DNA of 64,000 nt from positions 186,001 to 250,000 of the forward strand of contig NZ_CYSF01000006.1 of NCBI RefSeq assembly GCF_001458435.1, read 5' to 3'. Origin of the DNA: Thalassovita mediterranea (GTDB taxonomy: Bacteria > Pseudomonadota > Alphaproteobacteria > Rhodobacterales > Rhodobacteraceae). The notes below the pieces were generated by a model. It was not told where the DNA came from and did not search any database. It was given only the letters and a program-made list of their open reading frames with translations. Both the position numbers and the translations under genes were made by a program. This document shows, piece by piece, positions 25,497 through 34,856 of the stretch; within the stretch, counting starts at the first letter, position 1, and each line of letters begins with the position of its first letter.

Positions 25497-26930
25497 TCAG
25501 AACTGGAAATAAAGGAAAGGAGAGTCGCTGCGCGCCTGCATCACCAGCACCACAGCCAGCAACAGTGACAGCGTGGCCAGCCGCCCGGTGGCCGCAACCT
25601 GCGCGGTTGCAGCCATCGTGCTACGCGTCATTGGCTTGAATTTCGCAGCAACAGCCGGCGCCAAAGCCAACAGCGTTCCGATCATCAGGGCCAGCCATTC
25701 ACTCGGCTTGCACAGCATGGCAACCTCACCGCGCAGCGCGGTGCCGCTTTGGCCGAACATTCCCGCATAGACACGAACCGCCGTGCCAAGATCCGGCGCA
25801 CGAAACACCACCCAGCCCAGCATCACGACCACCAGCGTAAAAGCCCAGGCCCCGAAAGGCGTCAGCCTACGCGCCCAAACACCGCCCTGTTTGCTACCCA
25901 GCGCGCGTTCCAACGCCATCCAGCCGCCATGCCAGACACCCCAGACCACAAAGGTCCAATTGGCACCGTGCCAAATGCCCCCCAACACCATGGTCAGCAA
26001 CAGATTGCGATAAGTCCGCAGCGCGCCGCCGCGATTGCCGCCCAGCGGGATGTAAAGATAATCGCGCAGCCAGGTGGAGAGGCTGATATGCCAACGCTGC
26101 CAAAACTCGGTCACTGATTGGCTGATGTATGGTGCGTTGAAGTTTTCGATGAAACGGAACCCAATCATCAACCCCAGCCCGATCGCCATTGCACTATAGC
26201 CGGCGAAATCGAAAAACAGTTGAATGGAATAGGCACCAGCAGCCAGCCACGCCTCAGCGAGGGTCGGCGCCGTCAGCGCGAACAGGCGATCCACCATTGG
26301 TGCAACACTGTCGGCAATCAGGATCTTCATCCCCAAGCCCAGGGCAAACCGACGCACGCCTGCCACGAACAGTGCCAGTGAATGCGTGCGCTGGCGAAAC
26401 TGATCGGCCAAATCCTTGTAGCGCAGAACGGGCCCTGCGATCAGCTGCGGAAACAGCGTGGAAAAGGCCAGAAAATCCCAGATGTTGCGCGCGGGCGGTG
26501 CATCGCCACGGGCCACGTCAATGACATAGCTAATGCACTGGAACGTCAGAAACGACAGCCCAATGGGCAAGATAATGTCGGGGCTTGTGATCTCTCCGCG
26601 GCCCAGTGCTTGCCAGATGGCATCAGCATTGCCGAGGAGGAAATTGGTGTATTTAAAATAACCAAGCACCGCCAGATTACCGACCACCCCAAAGGTGACC
26701 CAGTAACGACGTTGCACCGCGCTTTGGGCGCGATGTGCGCCCTGCGCTGCAATGTAGCTGCCCAGTGCCATGCCAAGTACCAGCGCCAGAAAATCCATCC
26801 GCCACCAGCCATAGAACACAGCACTTGCCATCAGGATCACTGGTGAACGCAGACGCGCAGGCGCCAGATAATACAACAGCAGAAATGCAGGCAGGAACCC
26901 AAAGATAAAGATCGGCGTGGAGAAGATCAT
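25497..26930 (-). CDS. algI: AlgI-like MBOAT O-acetyltransferase
   Basis: A 477-residue polytopic membrane protein of the MBOAT family that moves acetyl groups across the inner membrane for alginate acetylation. It has about ten hydrophobic helices and the conserved lines LPIGLSFLTFQCISYVIDV, EFWQRWHISLSTWLRDYLYIPLGGNR and GGIWHGANWTF. The two functional histidines correspond to His321 (GGIWHGANW) and His334 (GVWHGGW). The start at 26930 (GGAGGAG upstream) lies 4 bases after the algF stop. The downstream partners are the AlgJ- and AlgX-like proteins. Confidence 0.94.
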   Translation of the reverse strand: MIFSTPIFIFGFLPAFLLLYYLAPARLRSPVILMASAVFYGWWRMDFLALVLGMALGSYIAAQGAHRAQSAVQRRYWVTFGVVGNLAVLGYFKYTNFLLGNADAIWQALGRGEITSPDIILPIGLSFLTFQCISYVIDVARGDAPPARNIWDFLAFSTLFPQLIAGPVLRYKDLADQFRQRTHSLALFVAGVRRFALGLGMKILIADSVAPMVDRLFALTAPTLAEAWLAAGAYSIQLFFDFAGYSAMAIGLGLMIGFRFIENFNAPYISQSVTEFWQRWHISLSTWLRDYLYIPLGGNRGGALRTYRNLLLTMVLGGIWHGANWTFVVWGVWHGGWMALERALGSKQGGVWARRLTPFGAWAFTLVVVMLGWVVFRAPDLGTAVRVYAGMFGQSGTALRGEVAMLCKPSEWLALMIGTLLALAPAVAAKFKPMTRSTMAATAQVAATGRLATLSLLLAVVLVMQARSDSPFLYFQF

Positions 26931-26934
26931 TGTC

Positions 26935-27546
26935 TTACTCCTCCAGCAGCGGGCCAATTGTGTTTTCGATCAAACGCACCGTCTGATCCGTGACCAGCAC
27001 CGTTACATTTTGCCCCCGGCGCAGACGCACCGCCACTTCGCCCACCGCACTGCCATCATCCCCCACGACGACCAGTTTGGCGCTGACTGGGTTAACCAGA
27101 CGACCGCCGCTCGCGAAAGCATCCGTTTGCTGAATAACCTCAGCCCCAGTGGCACCGTTTTGACCAGCAACCACCAACCGGACCGACTGACCAGAGGCGT
27201 TCAGCAATGTCAGATGGACCTTGGACTTGGGACCGCGCTCAGGCTCTTGGACGATTGCGACCGCACCATCCGGCGTCGGCAACACACTGTAGTAGCGCCC
27301 CGGCTCTGCCCCATCCAAATGTTGCGGGGCTAATGGGCGGAATGCCTCACCTGTTGGAGTATGCGCCAGTTTTAGCGCTTCAGGTGCCTGATCCGTACCG
27401 ATCCACCGCAGAAATACCGCCCCCTTGGGCAGCGGCTTATCATAGAGTGCTGCCTCCTGCGCGGCGGCGGCAGGCAGCGACGCGCTGGCAATCATGGCAG
27501 AAACAACGAACGGCACTGTGGCCGAGATAGCGATAGATTTGAACAT
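26935..27546 (-). CDS. algF: AlgF-like periplasmic alginate acetylation protein
   Basis: A 203-residue exported protein that in Pseudomonas is needed for alginate O-acetylation and bridges the AlgJ and AlgX steps. The signal peptide ends at AAAAAQ-EAAL; mature AlgF features follow (ALYDKPLPKGAVFLRWIG at the start, two beta-domain halves). The start at 27546 has an AAGAGGAG ribosome-binding site. It is first in the alg operon on this strand, and the 400-base region to its right is shared with the divergent adhesin gene. Similarity is lower than for AlgI, so confidence rests partly on position. Confidence 0.85.
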   Translation of the reverse strand: MFKSIAISATVPFVVSAMIASASLPAAAAQEAALYDKPLPKGAVFLRWIGTDQAPEALKLAHTPTGEAFRPLAPQHLDGAEPGRYYSVLPTPDGAVAIVQEPERGPKSKVHLTLLNASGQSVRLVVAGQNGATGAEVIQQTDAFASGGRLVNPVSAKLVVVGDDGSAVGEVAVRLRRGQNVTVLVTDQTVRLIENTIGPLLEE

Positions 27547-27946
27547 GGGTGACTCCTCTTTGGTCCAGTGTGGCCCCAAACGGCACCGGACGCAGAGGTG
27601 CAGAGGTTGTGTTTCCTACCCCATCGGATAGTTGGCTACGCCTTCAGGTCGGCCCCAATGAGAAGAAACAAAATGCGCGTTTCAGCCATAAATCCTTCAC
27701 TCAGCTGCGCGTGAAGTGTCGCCAGAATGCGACACATTCGTCAAAGACCTGACACCTATAAATTGAATAAAACCGTTTGAAATTGCAGCACTCTATGGTG
27801 CCAGATCACCGTAATTGTCCCGAAATAAGCCATATTTTGACTGATTTTCGTCAAAAACTACTAGCCTTGGCGCCCACCACTATAGTATGCCTGAAGGCAA
27901 TCTAGATAATGGGCAAAGCCCAATCCTTTGAGAGAGCAGTGATCTG
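27547..27946. promoter_or_regulatory. 400-bp divergent promoter region between algF and the adhesin
   Basis: This AT-richer gap separates the two matrix operons and must contain both promoters. It holds copy B of the bipartite motif (27620-27651, minus strand) and an inverted repeat GCCTGAAGGC (27889-27898) containing the same CCTGAAGG core on the adhesin side. The middle (about 27760-27860) is rich in AATT and TTTT words. No small gene was found. Confidence 0.55.
27620..27651 (-). promoter_or_regulatory. Shared bipartite motif, copy B, upstream of algF
   Basis: Read on the minus strand: CGACCTGAAGG (27651-27641), ten bases, TATCC (27630-27626), two bases, TGGG (27623-27620). It matches copy A upstream of alg44 in sequence and spacing, and lies 74-105 bases before the algF start. 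The intervening ten bases differ, which points to a two-part recognition site rather than a recent duplication. Confidence 0.5.
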
Positions 27947-28015
27947 ATGAGTGCAGTGAATTTCTCCGTCCGGAGTTCGGGCGGCACCGTTTCCTATGGC
28001 AAAACCAGCCCCTGA
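27947..28015 (+). pseudogene. Frame-separated N-terminus of the BapA/LapA-like adhesin
   Basis: An ATG at 27947 opens a 22-codon frame (MSAVNFSVRSSGGTVSY...KTSP) that ends at TGA 28013-28015. Its residues read straight into the adhesin frame (ENGNFIPFYSGAQISLNL) if one C is removed from the CCCC run at 28009-28012. Together the two parts restore a complete N-terminal prefix domain of the BapA/LapA type. The ATG at 27996 that opens the long frame has no ribosome-binding site. Either a one-base insertion (mutation or sequencing error) or slippage explains the split. Confidence 0.6.
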
Positions 28016-31000
28016 GAACGGCAACTTTATTCCTTTCTATTCTGGCGCGCAAATTTCGCTCAACCTGGCGCCACAAGATGTGGCGGCCTACAAGGTGGAC
28101 GGAGAAAATCTGGTGGTTGAATTGACCAACGGCCAGACCGTCACGCTGCAGGGCTATTTCTACGACGCGGATCGCGACCCCGAATTGTTTCTGTCGTCGC
28201 ACGGAAACATTCACCACGTTGATCTGGGTGGACAGGTTGGCGATCAATACCTTGCCAGCTATGCCGAAATCGACACCAGCGGCAAATACAGTGCCTACGA
28301 CCAGTTGGTTTTTCTGGATCTGGAACGGGTTGAACCGGTGGTCGCCCCGCTGGCAGCACCGCTGCTAGGTGGTCTGGGCGGCGTTGCTGCGGCAGGCGCA
28401 GCAGTTGTCGGCGGAGGTATCGTTGTAGATCGCGTCACCGGTGGCGGCGGGGGCGGCGTTGTACGCCCGACCGTCGACAACCCCGACGTAACCGTCGAAA
28501 CAGGTGGCCCCACCCCGCCCAGCATCAGCATCACAGGCACCGGCGAACCCGGCGCCAGCGTAAGCGTCATCGTTGGCGGCATTGAACGCACCACCACCGT
28601 CGTCGAAGGCGGCACCTGGAGCGTAACCTACCTGCCCACCGATTTGCCCGGCGACGGTGTTTACACCTCGGTCGTGACCGTGGTGAATGAAGGCGGCGAC
28701 ACCTTCGTACTGGATGGCCCATCTGTCGATGTGGATTTCACCCCACCGAATGTTGTTGTCAACGAGGGCACAGTCTCTATCGGTGATATCGTCAACGCAG
28801 CCGAGCACCGCGCCGGTCACGTGATTGGCGGCAGCGGCGAAGCTGGTGCACAGATCACCGTTGAGATCAACGGTCACAGTCAAAGCACCGTAGTTGGTCA
28901 GGATGGCACTTGGTCGATCAACCTTGCGCGAGGCGTCTTGGCCGAAGGTGAATACACCATTGATGCCCGCATCACCGCTGTAGACGACCGGGGCAACACC
29001 ACGATCGTGAATGAAAGCGTGCAGGTCGACACAGTGTCGCCCGCCATCAACATGCAAACCATTGAAGGTGACAACATCATCAACGCCGCCGAAGCGGCAG
29101 ATGGTGTGACCCTGAATGGCGCAGGTGAGCCGGGTGCGACCCTGACGGTTGAATTTCAGGGCTACACAACCAACACTGTTGTCGGTGCAGATGGGAACTG
29201 GTCGCTGTATTTCAGCCCCGGTCAGATCGCCAGCGGCACCTATGACAGCGCCGTGCGTCTGACTGCGACCGATGCGGCAGGCAACTCGACCGTGTCGGAT
29301 TACACCTTGCATGTAGACACAGAAGGCAACGTCACCCTGAACACGCCAATCGCTGGCGATGACCAGTTGAACGAAGCCGAAGCCCTGCAGGGTCTGACCC
29401 TCACGGGCACCGCCGATGCAGGATCTAGCGTTGATGTCACCTTTGAGGGCGTCACCCGCACTGTTCGTGCAGGGACTGATGGCAGCTGGAGTGCGATCTT
29501 CCTTCCCGGTGAAATCCGCTCTGGTGAATACGTTTCTGTGGTTGAGGCAACATCAACCGACAGCGTCGGCAACACCTCTACCGTACGTTCGCTGATGCGA
29601 GTGGACACCACCACCAACGTCACCATGCAAACCCCTGTCGCAGGCGACGACATAGTCAACGCCGCCGAAGCAAACGCGGGCGTCACCCTGAACGGCACGG
29701 CAGAGGTTGGATCGACCGTGGTTGTTGAACTGGCCGGTAGCACCAAAACCGTACAGGCAGGCCTGAACGGCCGCTGGAGCGCGACCTTCACCAATTCGGA
29801 TATTCCCGCGGGCACCTACAACACGACGGCAACGGTTACGTCGACCGACCATGCTGGCAACACCGCAACTTCGACCAGCAACGTGCAGGTTGATACCGAA
29901 ATCGGCATCGTCATGGACGCCCCGCAGGCCGGCGGTGATGACATCGTCACCCAAGCCGAAGTGGCCGCTGGTCTGGACATCACCGGCACAGGCGAAGCAG
30001 GCGCACAAGTGTCTGTAGTCATGGACGGCGTGACCAAGACCACAACCGTTGACGCAAGCGGCCGCTGGTCTGTTACCTACGGCACTGGCGACATCCGCGA
30101 GGCCGAATTTGACACCACCGTGGTGGCCACCATCACCGATGCGGCTGGCAACACCACAACGGCCAGCCACGACCTAACCGTTGACACCAAAGCGGCGGCA
30201 ACCATTGCGGTGAACGATGTGACCATCGGTGGTGACGACTTTGTCAATGCCAGCGAAATGAACAACGGTCTGCTTCTGAACGGCACCGCAGATCCGGGCG
30301 CAACCGTCACCGTCGTGGTCGAGGGGGTATCTCGTACCGCCACCGCCGACAACAACGGCAACTGGTCGGTGACCTATGAGCCAGGCAGCCTGCCCCGCGG
30401 CGAATACAACACCACCGCGACCGTGACGACCACCGATGATGTCGGCAACACAGCGACCTCTTCGGTTGATTTCCGTGTCGACACCGAAGTGGCCAACCCG
30501 ATCATCGAAAGCGTCACCTTTGCAGACGATGCTGTCAGCGCGGTCACAGTGCAGGAAGAAAGCTCGACCTTCTCGATTTCGACCCTGAACACCGATGGCA
30601 GCAGCAGCAACGTCAGCGCGCAAAGCATTGATCTGGGTAATGAAACCATGCTCAATTTCAACCCGAACGTGCCAGACGGAACCCATCTGGTGATCTCGTC
30701 GCGCGATCAGGCTGGCAATGACTCCGCCACTATGGTGGTGCTGGACGACAATGCCACCACGGCAACCACGCTGGGCCATGCGTCGGCAGGCAACTTCCAG
30801 ATCGAAGCGATTGAACTGGATTACGCTGCCAATGCCGACCTCACGCTGACCGAAAGCCAGATCCGTGATCTGGCTAACGGTTCGGATACGCTGACGGTCC
30901 ACGGCGGCAGTGACGATCGCGTCACACTGCGCGGTGCCACCCGTACCGGCAGCAGTCAGTCCATCGACGGCGAAGCCTATGATGTTTACACCATCGGTGA

Positions 31001-31049
31001 TGACGGCGTGACCGTTGTGATCGACCAAGACATCAACGTGATCATCTAA
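27996..31049 (+). CDS. BapA/LapA-like Ig-repeat adhesin, type I secretion substrate
   Basis: A 1017-residue surface or matrix protein. It begins with a BapA-prefix-like domain (QISLNLAPQDVAAYKVDGENLVVELTNGQTV), followed by a Gly/Ala-rich hinge (about 110-155). Seven bacterial Ig-like repeats of 90-100 residues follow (about 170-860), each with a core such as LNGTADPGATVTV...GNWSVTY and ending in VDT. A C-terminal domain ends DDGVTVVIDQDINVII, typical of type I secretion signals. It is far smaller than classical LapA or BapA. The true start is probably at 27947, now out of frame. It heads an operon with its own secretion system. Confidence 0.85.
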   Translation: MAKPAPENGNFIPFYSGAQISLNLAPQDVAAYKVDGENLVVELTNGQTVTLQGYFYDADRDPELFLSSHGNIHHVDLGGQVGDQYLASYAEIDTSGKYSAYDQLVFLDLERVEPVVAPLAAPLLGGLGGVAAAGAAVVGGGIVVDRVTGGGGGGVVRPTVDNPDVTVETGGPTPPSISITGTGEPGASVSVIVGGIERTTTVVEGGTWSVTYLPTDLPGDGVYTSVVTVVNEGGDTFVLDGPSVDVDFTPPNVVVNEGTVSIGDIVNAAEHRAGHVIGGSGEAGAQITVEINGHSQSTVVGQDGTWSINLARGVLAEGEYTIDARITAVDDRGNTTIVNESVQVDTVSPAINMQTIEGDNIINAAEAADGVTLNGAGEPGATLTVEFQGYTTNTVVGADGNWSLYFSPGQIASGTYDSAVRLTATDAAGNSTVSDYTLHVDTEGNVTLNTPIAGDDQLNEAEALQGLTLTGTADAGSSVDVTFEGVTRTVRAGTDGSWSAIFLPGEIRSGEYVSVVEATSTDSVGNTSTVRSLMRVDTTTNVTMQTPVAGDDIVNAAEANAGVTLNGTAEVGSTVVVELAGSTKTVQAGLNGRWSATFTNSDIPAGTYNTTATVTSTDHAGNTATSTSNVQVDTEIGIVMDAPQAGGDDIVTQAEVAAGLDITGTGEAGAQVSVVMDGVTKTTTVDASGRWSVTYGTGDIREAEFDTTVVATITDAAGNTTTASHDLTVDTKAAATIAVNDVTIGGDDFVNASEMNNGLLLNGTADPGATVTVVVEGVSRTATADNNGNWSVTYEPGSLPRGEYNTTATVTTTDDVGNTATSSVDFRVDTEVANPIIESVTFADDAVSAVTVQEESSTFSISTLNTDGSSSNVSAQSIDLGNETMLNFNPNVPDGTHLVISSRDQAGNDSATMVVLDDNATTATTLGHASAGNFQIEAIELDYAANADLTLTESQIRDLANGSDTLTVHGGSDDRVTLRGATRTGSSQSIDGEAYDVYTIGDDGVTVVIDQDINVII

Positions 31050-31116
31050 GCGCTGATCAAACAAGTACACCGGGGCGGACCAGCCGCCCCGGATCAACAC
31101 CTGCAGGAGTAGCCGG

Positions 31117-32469
31117 GTGGCCGCACGCAAGTACCTCTCCCTTTTCTGCGCAACCACGCTTCTGGCGGGCTGCATGGATGGCAACATGGGCGGGTTCAAT
31201 TTTACCCCACCGCATCTGGCCGAAGATGGCACAGCCCCCGCAAGCGCCAGCGCTGCCGGATCCGCGCCTCAGACTCGCAGTGCGGCGGGCAATATCGATG
31301 TCGACACCCCTGCAGATGGCAGCGTGGTGAAAACGCTGGTGGCGCGCCGCAGCGTGCTGCCTGCTGGCAGCCCCTATGACAAGATCGGCCGTGCCGCCCT
31401 GGCCGCTGGCAGCCGCAGCGCCGAGAGCGAATTGCGCAGTGCCAAACTGCGCGCCGAGGCGGAAAACAAAAACTGGCTTCCCACAGTCACACCCAATATC
31501 TCACTGACCTCGCTGGGTGAAACACTGGCATCGCTGGTGGTTGATCAAGTTCTTTACGACAACGGCAAACGCAAGGCAGAACGCGCCTATGCAGCCGCCG
31601 ATGTCGAAGTGGCGGCGGTCAGCCTGTCACAAGACCAAAACGACCGCGTCTTCAACGCCCTTAAACTCTATCTGACCGGCCTGCGAGGCGACGAAAAGTC
31701 AGCAACAAGCACCAAGGCCATCAAACAGATGCGTCATTTCAAACGCATTGTTGACGGTCGCGTCTCTGGCGGTGTGTCAGACAAAGGCGACCAGCGTATG
31801 GTCGAAGGCAAACTGCTGGACCTGAGTGCCGAACGCGATTTGGCACAAGAAGAGGCCGCCGTAGCGCGCGCAGAATTGCAGGCGATGCTGGGCGGATCTG
31901 CAGCCAAGGCCAAAGTCACCCCTCTGAAAACCTATGCCCCTTCCGGCCTGCAGTCCCTAAGCGTTCTGAAAGCCGAGGCCGAAGCCAAGCGCACCGTCGC
32001 GCAGGCGACTGCCGAACGCGCAGCGCAGCTGCCGGGCCTATCGGCCAGTGGCACGGTTAACAAAAACGGCACCAGCGCCGGGTTGAACGCAGGCACCACC
32101 TTGGGTCTGGGCTTTGGCACCAAAGCACGGCTGGACGCGATCGAAAACAGTAAGGAAACCGCCCGCGAAAACGTCGTAGAGGCGCGCGAGGCGGCGCGGC
32201 GCAATCAATCGCGTTTGGAACAGCGCCTGATCTCTTTGCAGCGGCAAGAGGCCGAAACGGCCAAACTGGTGCGCGAAAGCCGCCAGACCTTCAGCCTGTT
32301 TCAGTCGCAGTTCAAAGCGGGCCAGCGTTCTGTTCTCGAGGTCGTCAACATCTATGAACAGCTGACCCGTCGCGAAATGGAACGGTTGGATGCGAAGTAC
32401 GACGTTATCCTGGTCCAATTGGAACTGGCGCGTGATCTGGGTGTGCTGGCCGATGGGGGTGAGATTTGA
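31117..32469 (+). CDS. Outer-membrane lipoprotein channel of the type I secretion system (TolC-like)
   Basis: A 450-residue TolC-family outer-membrane factor anchored by lipid: the signal peptide ends in the lipobox LAGC (Cys about 20). The remainder has the long alpha-helical repeats expected for TolC (helical Ala/Glu/Arg-rich stretches around 100-200 and 330-440, with SQFKAGQRSVLEVVNIYEQLTRREMERLDAKYDVILVQLEL near the end). The GTG start at 31117 has an AGGAG ribosome-binding site. It lies 67 bases behind the adhesin and its stop overlaps the start of the ABC exporter, so all act as one secretion unit, comparable to LapE. Confidence 0.87.
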   Translation: MAARKYLSLFCATTLLAGCMDGNMGGFNFTPPHLAEDGTAPASASAAGSAPQTRSAAGNIDVDTPADGSVVKTLVARRSVLPAGSPYDKIGRAALAAGSRSAESELRSAKLRAEAENKNWLPTVTPNISLTSLGETLASLVVDQVLYDNGKRKAERAYAAADVEVAAVSLSQDQNDRVFNALKLYLTGLRGDEKSATSTKAIKQMRHFKRIVDGRVSGGVSDKGDQRMVEGKLLDLSAERDLAQEEAAVARAELQAMLGGSAAKAKVTPLKTYAPSGLQSLSVLKAEAEAKRTVAQATAERAAQLPGLSASGTVNKNGTSAGLNAGTTLGLGFGTKARLDAIENSKETARENVVEAREAARRNQSRLEQRLISLQRQEAETAKLVRESRQTFSLFQSQFKAGQRSVLEVVNIYEQLTRREMERLDAKYDVILVQLELARDLGVLADGGEI

Positions 32470-34856
32470 CCAAGAAAGGTCCAGTCATCCTATCGATCAG
32501 CCCCACCGTGGCGAAACCTGCGCAGGCGGCGAACAGCCCGCAGGCAGGAATGCAGCAAGGGGTTAAGCCTGCGCCGCAACAGATTCAACAGGTGCAGGGA
32601 CAGCAACCTCAGCCACAACAGGTACCACATCAGCAGGCGGCCCCGCAGCCGCGCCCCCTGCCCGCTTCTTTGCAGTCCCCCTTGCCGCCTGAGCCTACGG
32701 CCACAACTGAGCCCGCAGGCGCCGCGTCCGAAATCAAATCCCTGATCGAAGGCACCGCCAAACGCATCGAACACCGCGCTGCATTGGTGGCCACGCTGGC
32801 AGGCCTCAACGGGTCCGACGTGCCGTCGACTGATGTGGCCGAATACATGTGGGTGCAATCGCCCGGCGACGTCAGCCTGAAAGCCCTGTCCAAGGCGCTG
32901 GAACACGCGGGCATCACCCCGAGACTGGGCCACCGCATCGCGCCCAGCCCTGACAAATGGCCCGCCATTGCTGAAATGAGCAATGGTCAGTCCATCCTTG
33001 TCCTGTCGCAGGAAGGCGACGTGCTGACGATCTACGACACCACCTGCGCCGACAATCGGGCAGAGGTACCGCTGCGCGATTTTGCACCACATTTCACCGG
33101 CAACACGCTGGCCGCCAAAACCACCCTGCGCCAGATGGCCGAACGCCATGTGCCACAACTGACCCAAGGCCACTGGTTCTGGGGCGAGATGCCCAAATTC
33201 CGCGGTCATATCACCGAGATTATGGTGGGCTCTCTGGTTGCCAACATGCTGGCTGTGGCTGTCGCGCTGTTTTCGCTGCAGGTCTACGACCGTGTGATCC
33301 CACACCAGTCAGAGGCGACGCTGTGGGTTCTGGCGCTTGGCGCTGTGCTGGCCATCGGACTGGAAGGTCTGCTGAAACTGGCCCGCGCCCGCCTGTCGGA
33401 TGCGGCGGGGCGTCGGATGGAGCTGTCGATCCAGAACATGCTAATGCGCCGCCTGCTGGGCATGCGGTCTGATCAAAAGGCGCTGCCACCGTCGGGCCTG
33501 TTTGCTGCGATGCGCGATTTCGGATCGGTGCGCGAATTCTTTACCTCCTCCACCATCGCGGTGTTGGCGGATATGCCGTTTATCGTGCTGTTCCTTGCTC
33601 TTGTGGCCTCCATCGCGGGCAATATGGTCTGGGTTCTGGTGTTGGGCGGCATCCTGATGGTAGCCCCTGCCTATGTGCTGCAAAAACGCATGATCGCCCT
33701 GACGCGCCAGACCCAAGGCGCATCGGCCAAGGCGGGCCGCCTGCTGCAAGAGGTGGTGAGCGAATTGGACACCGTCAAAACCCAACGCGGTGAAGATCGC
33801 ATCCTGCGTCTGTGGGATGAGCTGAACGCCGTGTCCTCCCATGCCTCAGCCGAACAGCGCCGCCTGTCGTCGACTCTGACCTACTGGTCACAGGGCGTGC
33901 AGCAAACCACCTATATCGCCACCGTGGTGATCGGCACCTATCTGGTCTTTGCCGGTCAGTTTACTGTCGGCACCATCATCGCCACTGGCATCCTGACCAG
34001 CCGCACCCTTGCCCCGCTGACGCAGTTTGCCGGTACGCTGGCCCGGTGGAGCAATGTGAAAGCCGCGCTTGAAAGCCTAGACACCATCGCATCCGCCCCG
34101 CAGGAACGTGATAGCGAACGCAAATATCTGCGCCGTGAAACATTCCAAGGGCAGTTTGAACTGCGCGAAGTGAACTTTGGCTACGACGCCGACGGCCCCG
34201 CGACACTGGATGTGCCCGGTGTGGTGATCAAACCCGGTCAGCGCGTGACCATTCTGGGCGCCAACGGTTCGGGTAAATCCACCCTGCTGAAACTGCTGTC
34301 GGGCCTTTATGCGCCGACCAAAGGCACCGTGCTGTTGGATGGCAGCGACATGGCCCAGATCGACCCGCGCGACCTGCGCCGTGGCATCGGCTATCTGGGC
34401 CAAGACATCCGCCTGTTTGCCGGATCGCTGCGCGATAACCTGAACCTCAACCAGTTGGAACGTGATGATGACCGGCTGATGCAGGCGTTGGAGTTTGCAG
34501 GCCTTGGCCCCTTCCTGCGCGGACATCCGCAGGGTCTGGACCTGCAGATCCGCGATGGCGGCGAAGGTCTGTCCATCGGTCAGCGTCAGTCGATCGGCTG
34601 GGCGCGGCTGTGGTTGCAGAACCCGTCGATCGTGCTGCTGGATGAACCGACGGCCGCGCTGGATCAGACGCTGGAACGCACGCTGGTCAGCCGTCTGGAA
34701 AGCTGGCTACAGGGCCGCACGGCGATCATTGCCACCCACCGCACCCCTATTCTGGCGCTGTCGAACCGCACCCTGATTCTGCAAGCAGGTCGTCTGGTCG
34801 TCGATGGTCCACGTGAACAGGTTCTGGCCCATCTGGCAAGCGGGGAGCGTGGCTGA
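32466..34856 (+). CDS. Type I secretion ABC exporter (LapB-like permease/ATPase)
   Basis: A 796-residue inner-membrane exporter. A Gln/Pro-rich N-terminal tail (about 15-85) precedes a degenerate C39 peptidase-like domain without catalytic cysteine (about 100-230), as usual for RTX/adhesin exporters. Next come the membrane domain (about 250-520) and the ATPase domain with Walker A GANGSGKST, signature LSIGQ and Walker B IVLLDEPTAALD. The TTG start at 32466 overlaps the upstream stop; GGGGGTGAG precedes it. The stop overlaps the next start (TGATG). The probable cargo is the adjacent adhesin, possibly also the RTX protein at 14103. Confidence 0.95.
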   Translation: MTKKGPVILSISPTVAKPAQAANSPQAGMQQGVKPAPQQIQQVQGQQPQPQQVPHQQAAPQPRPLPASLQSPLPPEPTATTEPAGAASEIKSLIEGTAKRIEHRAALVATLAGLNGSDVPSTDVAEYMWVQSPGDVSLKALSKALEHAGITPRLGHRIAPSPDKWPAIAEMSNGQSILVLSQEGDVLTIYDTTCADNRAEVPLRDFAPHFTGNTLAAKTTLRQMAERHVPQLTQGHWFWGEMPKFRGHITEIMVGSLVANMLAVAVALFSLQVYDRVIPHQSEATLWVLALGAVLAIGLEGLLKLARARLSDAAGRRMELSIQNMLMRRLLGMRSDQKALPPSGLFAAMRDFGSVREFFTSSTIAVLADMPFIVLFLALVASIAGNMVWVLVLGGILMVAPAYVLQKRMIALTRQTQGASAKAGRLLQEVVSELDTVKTQRGEDRILRLWDELNAVSSHASAEQRRLSSTLTYWSQGVQQTTYIATVVIGTYLVFAGQFTVGTIIATGILTSRTLAPLTQFAGTLARWSNVKAALESLDTIASAPQERDSERKYLRRETFQGQFELREVNFGYDADGPATLDVPGVVIKPGQRVTILGANGSGKSTLLKLLSGLYAPTKGTVLLDGSDMAQIDPRDLRRGIGYLGQDIRLFAGSLRDNLNLNQLERDDDRLMQALEFAGLGPFLRGHPQGLDLQIRDGGEGLSIGQRQSIGWARLWLQNPSIVLLDEPTAALDQTLERTLVSRLESWLQGRTAIIATHRTPILALSNRTLILQAGRLVVDGPREQVLAHLASGERG

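Noticed and set aside
28365-30170. Long minus-strand frames across the adhesin
   Set aside because: They mirror the repetitive Ig-domain codons (Gly/Val/Asp-rich) and are byproducts of its composition.
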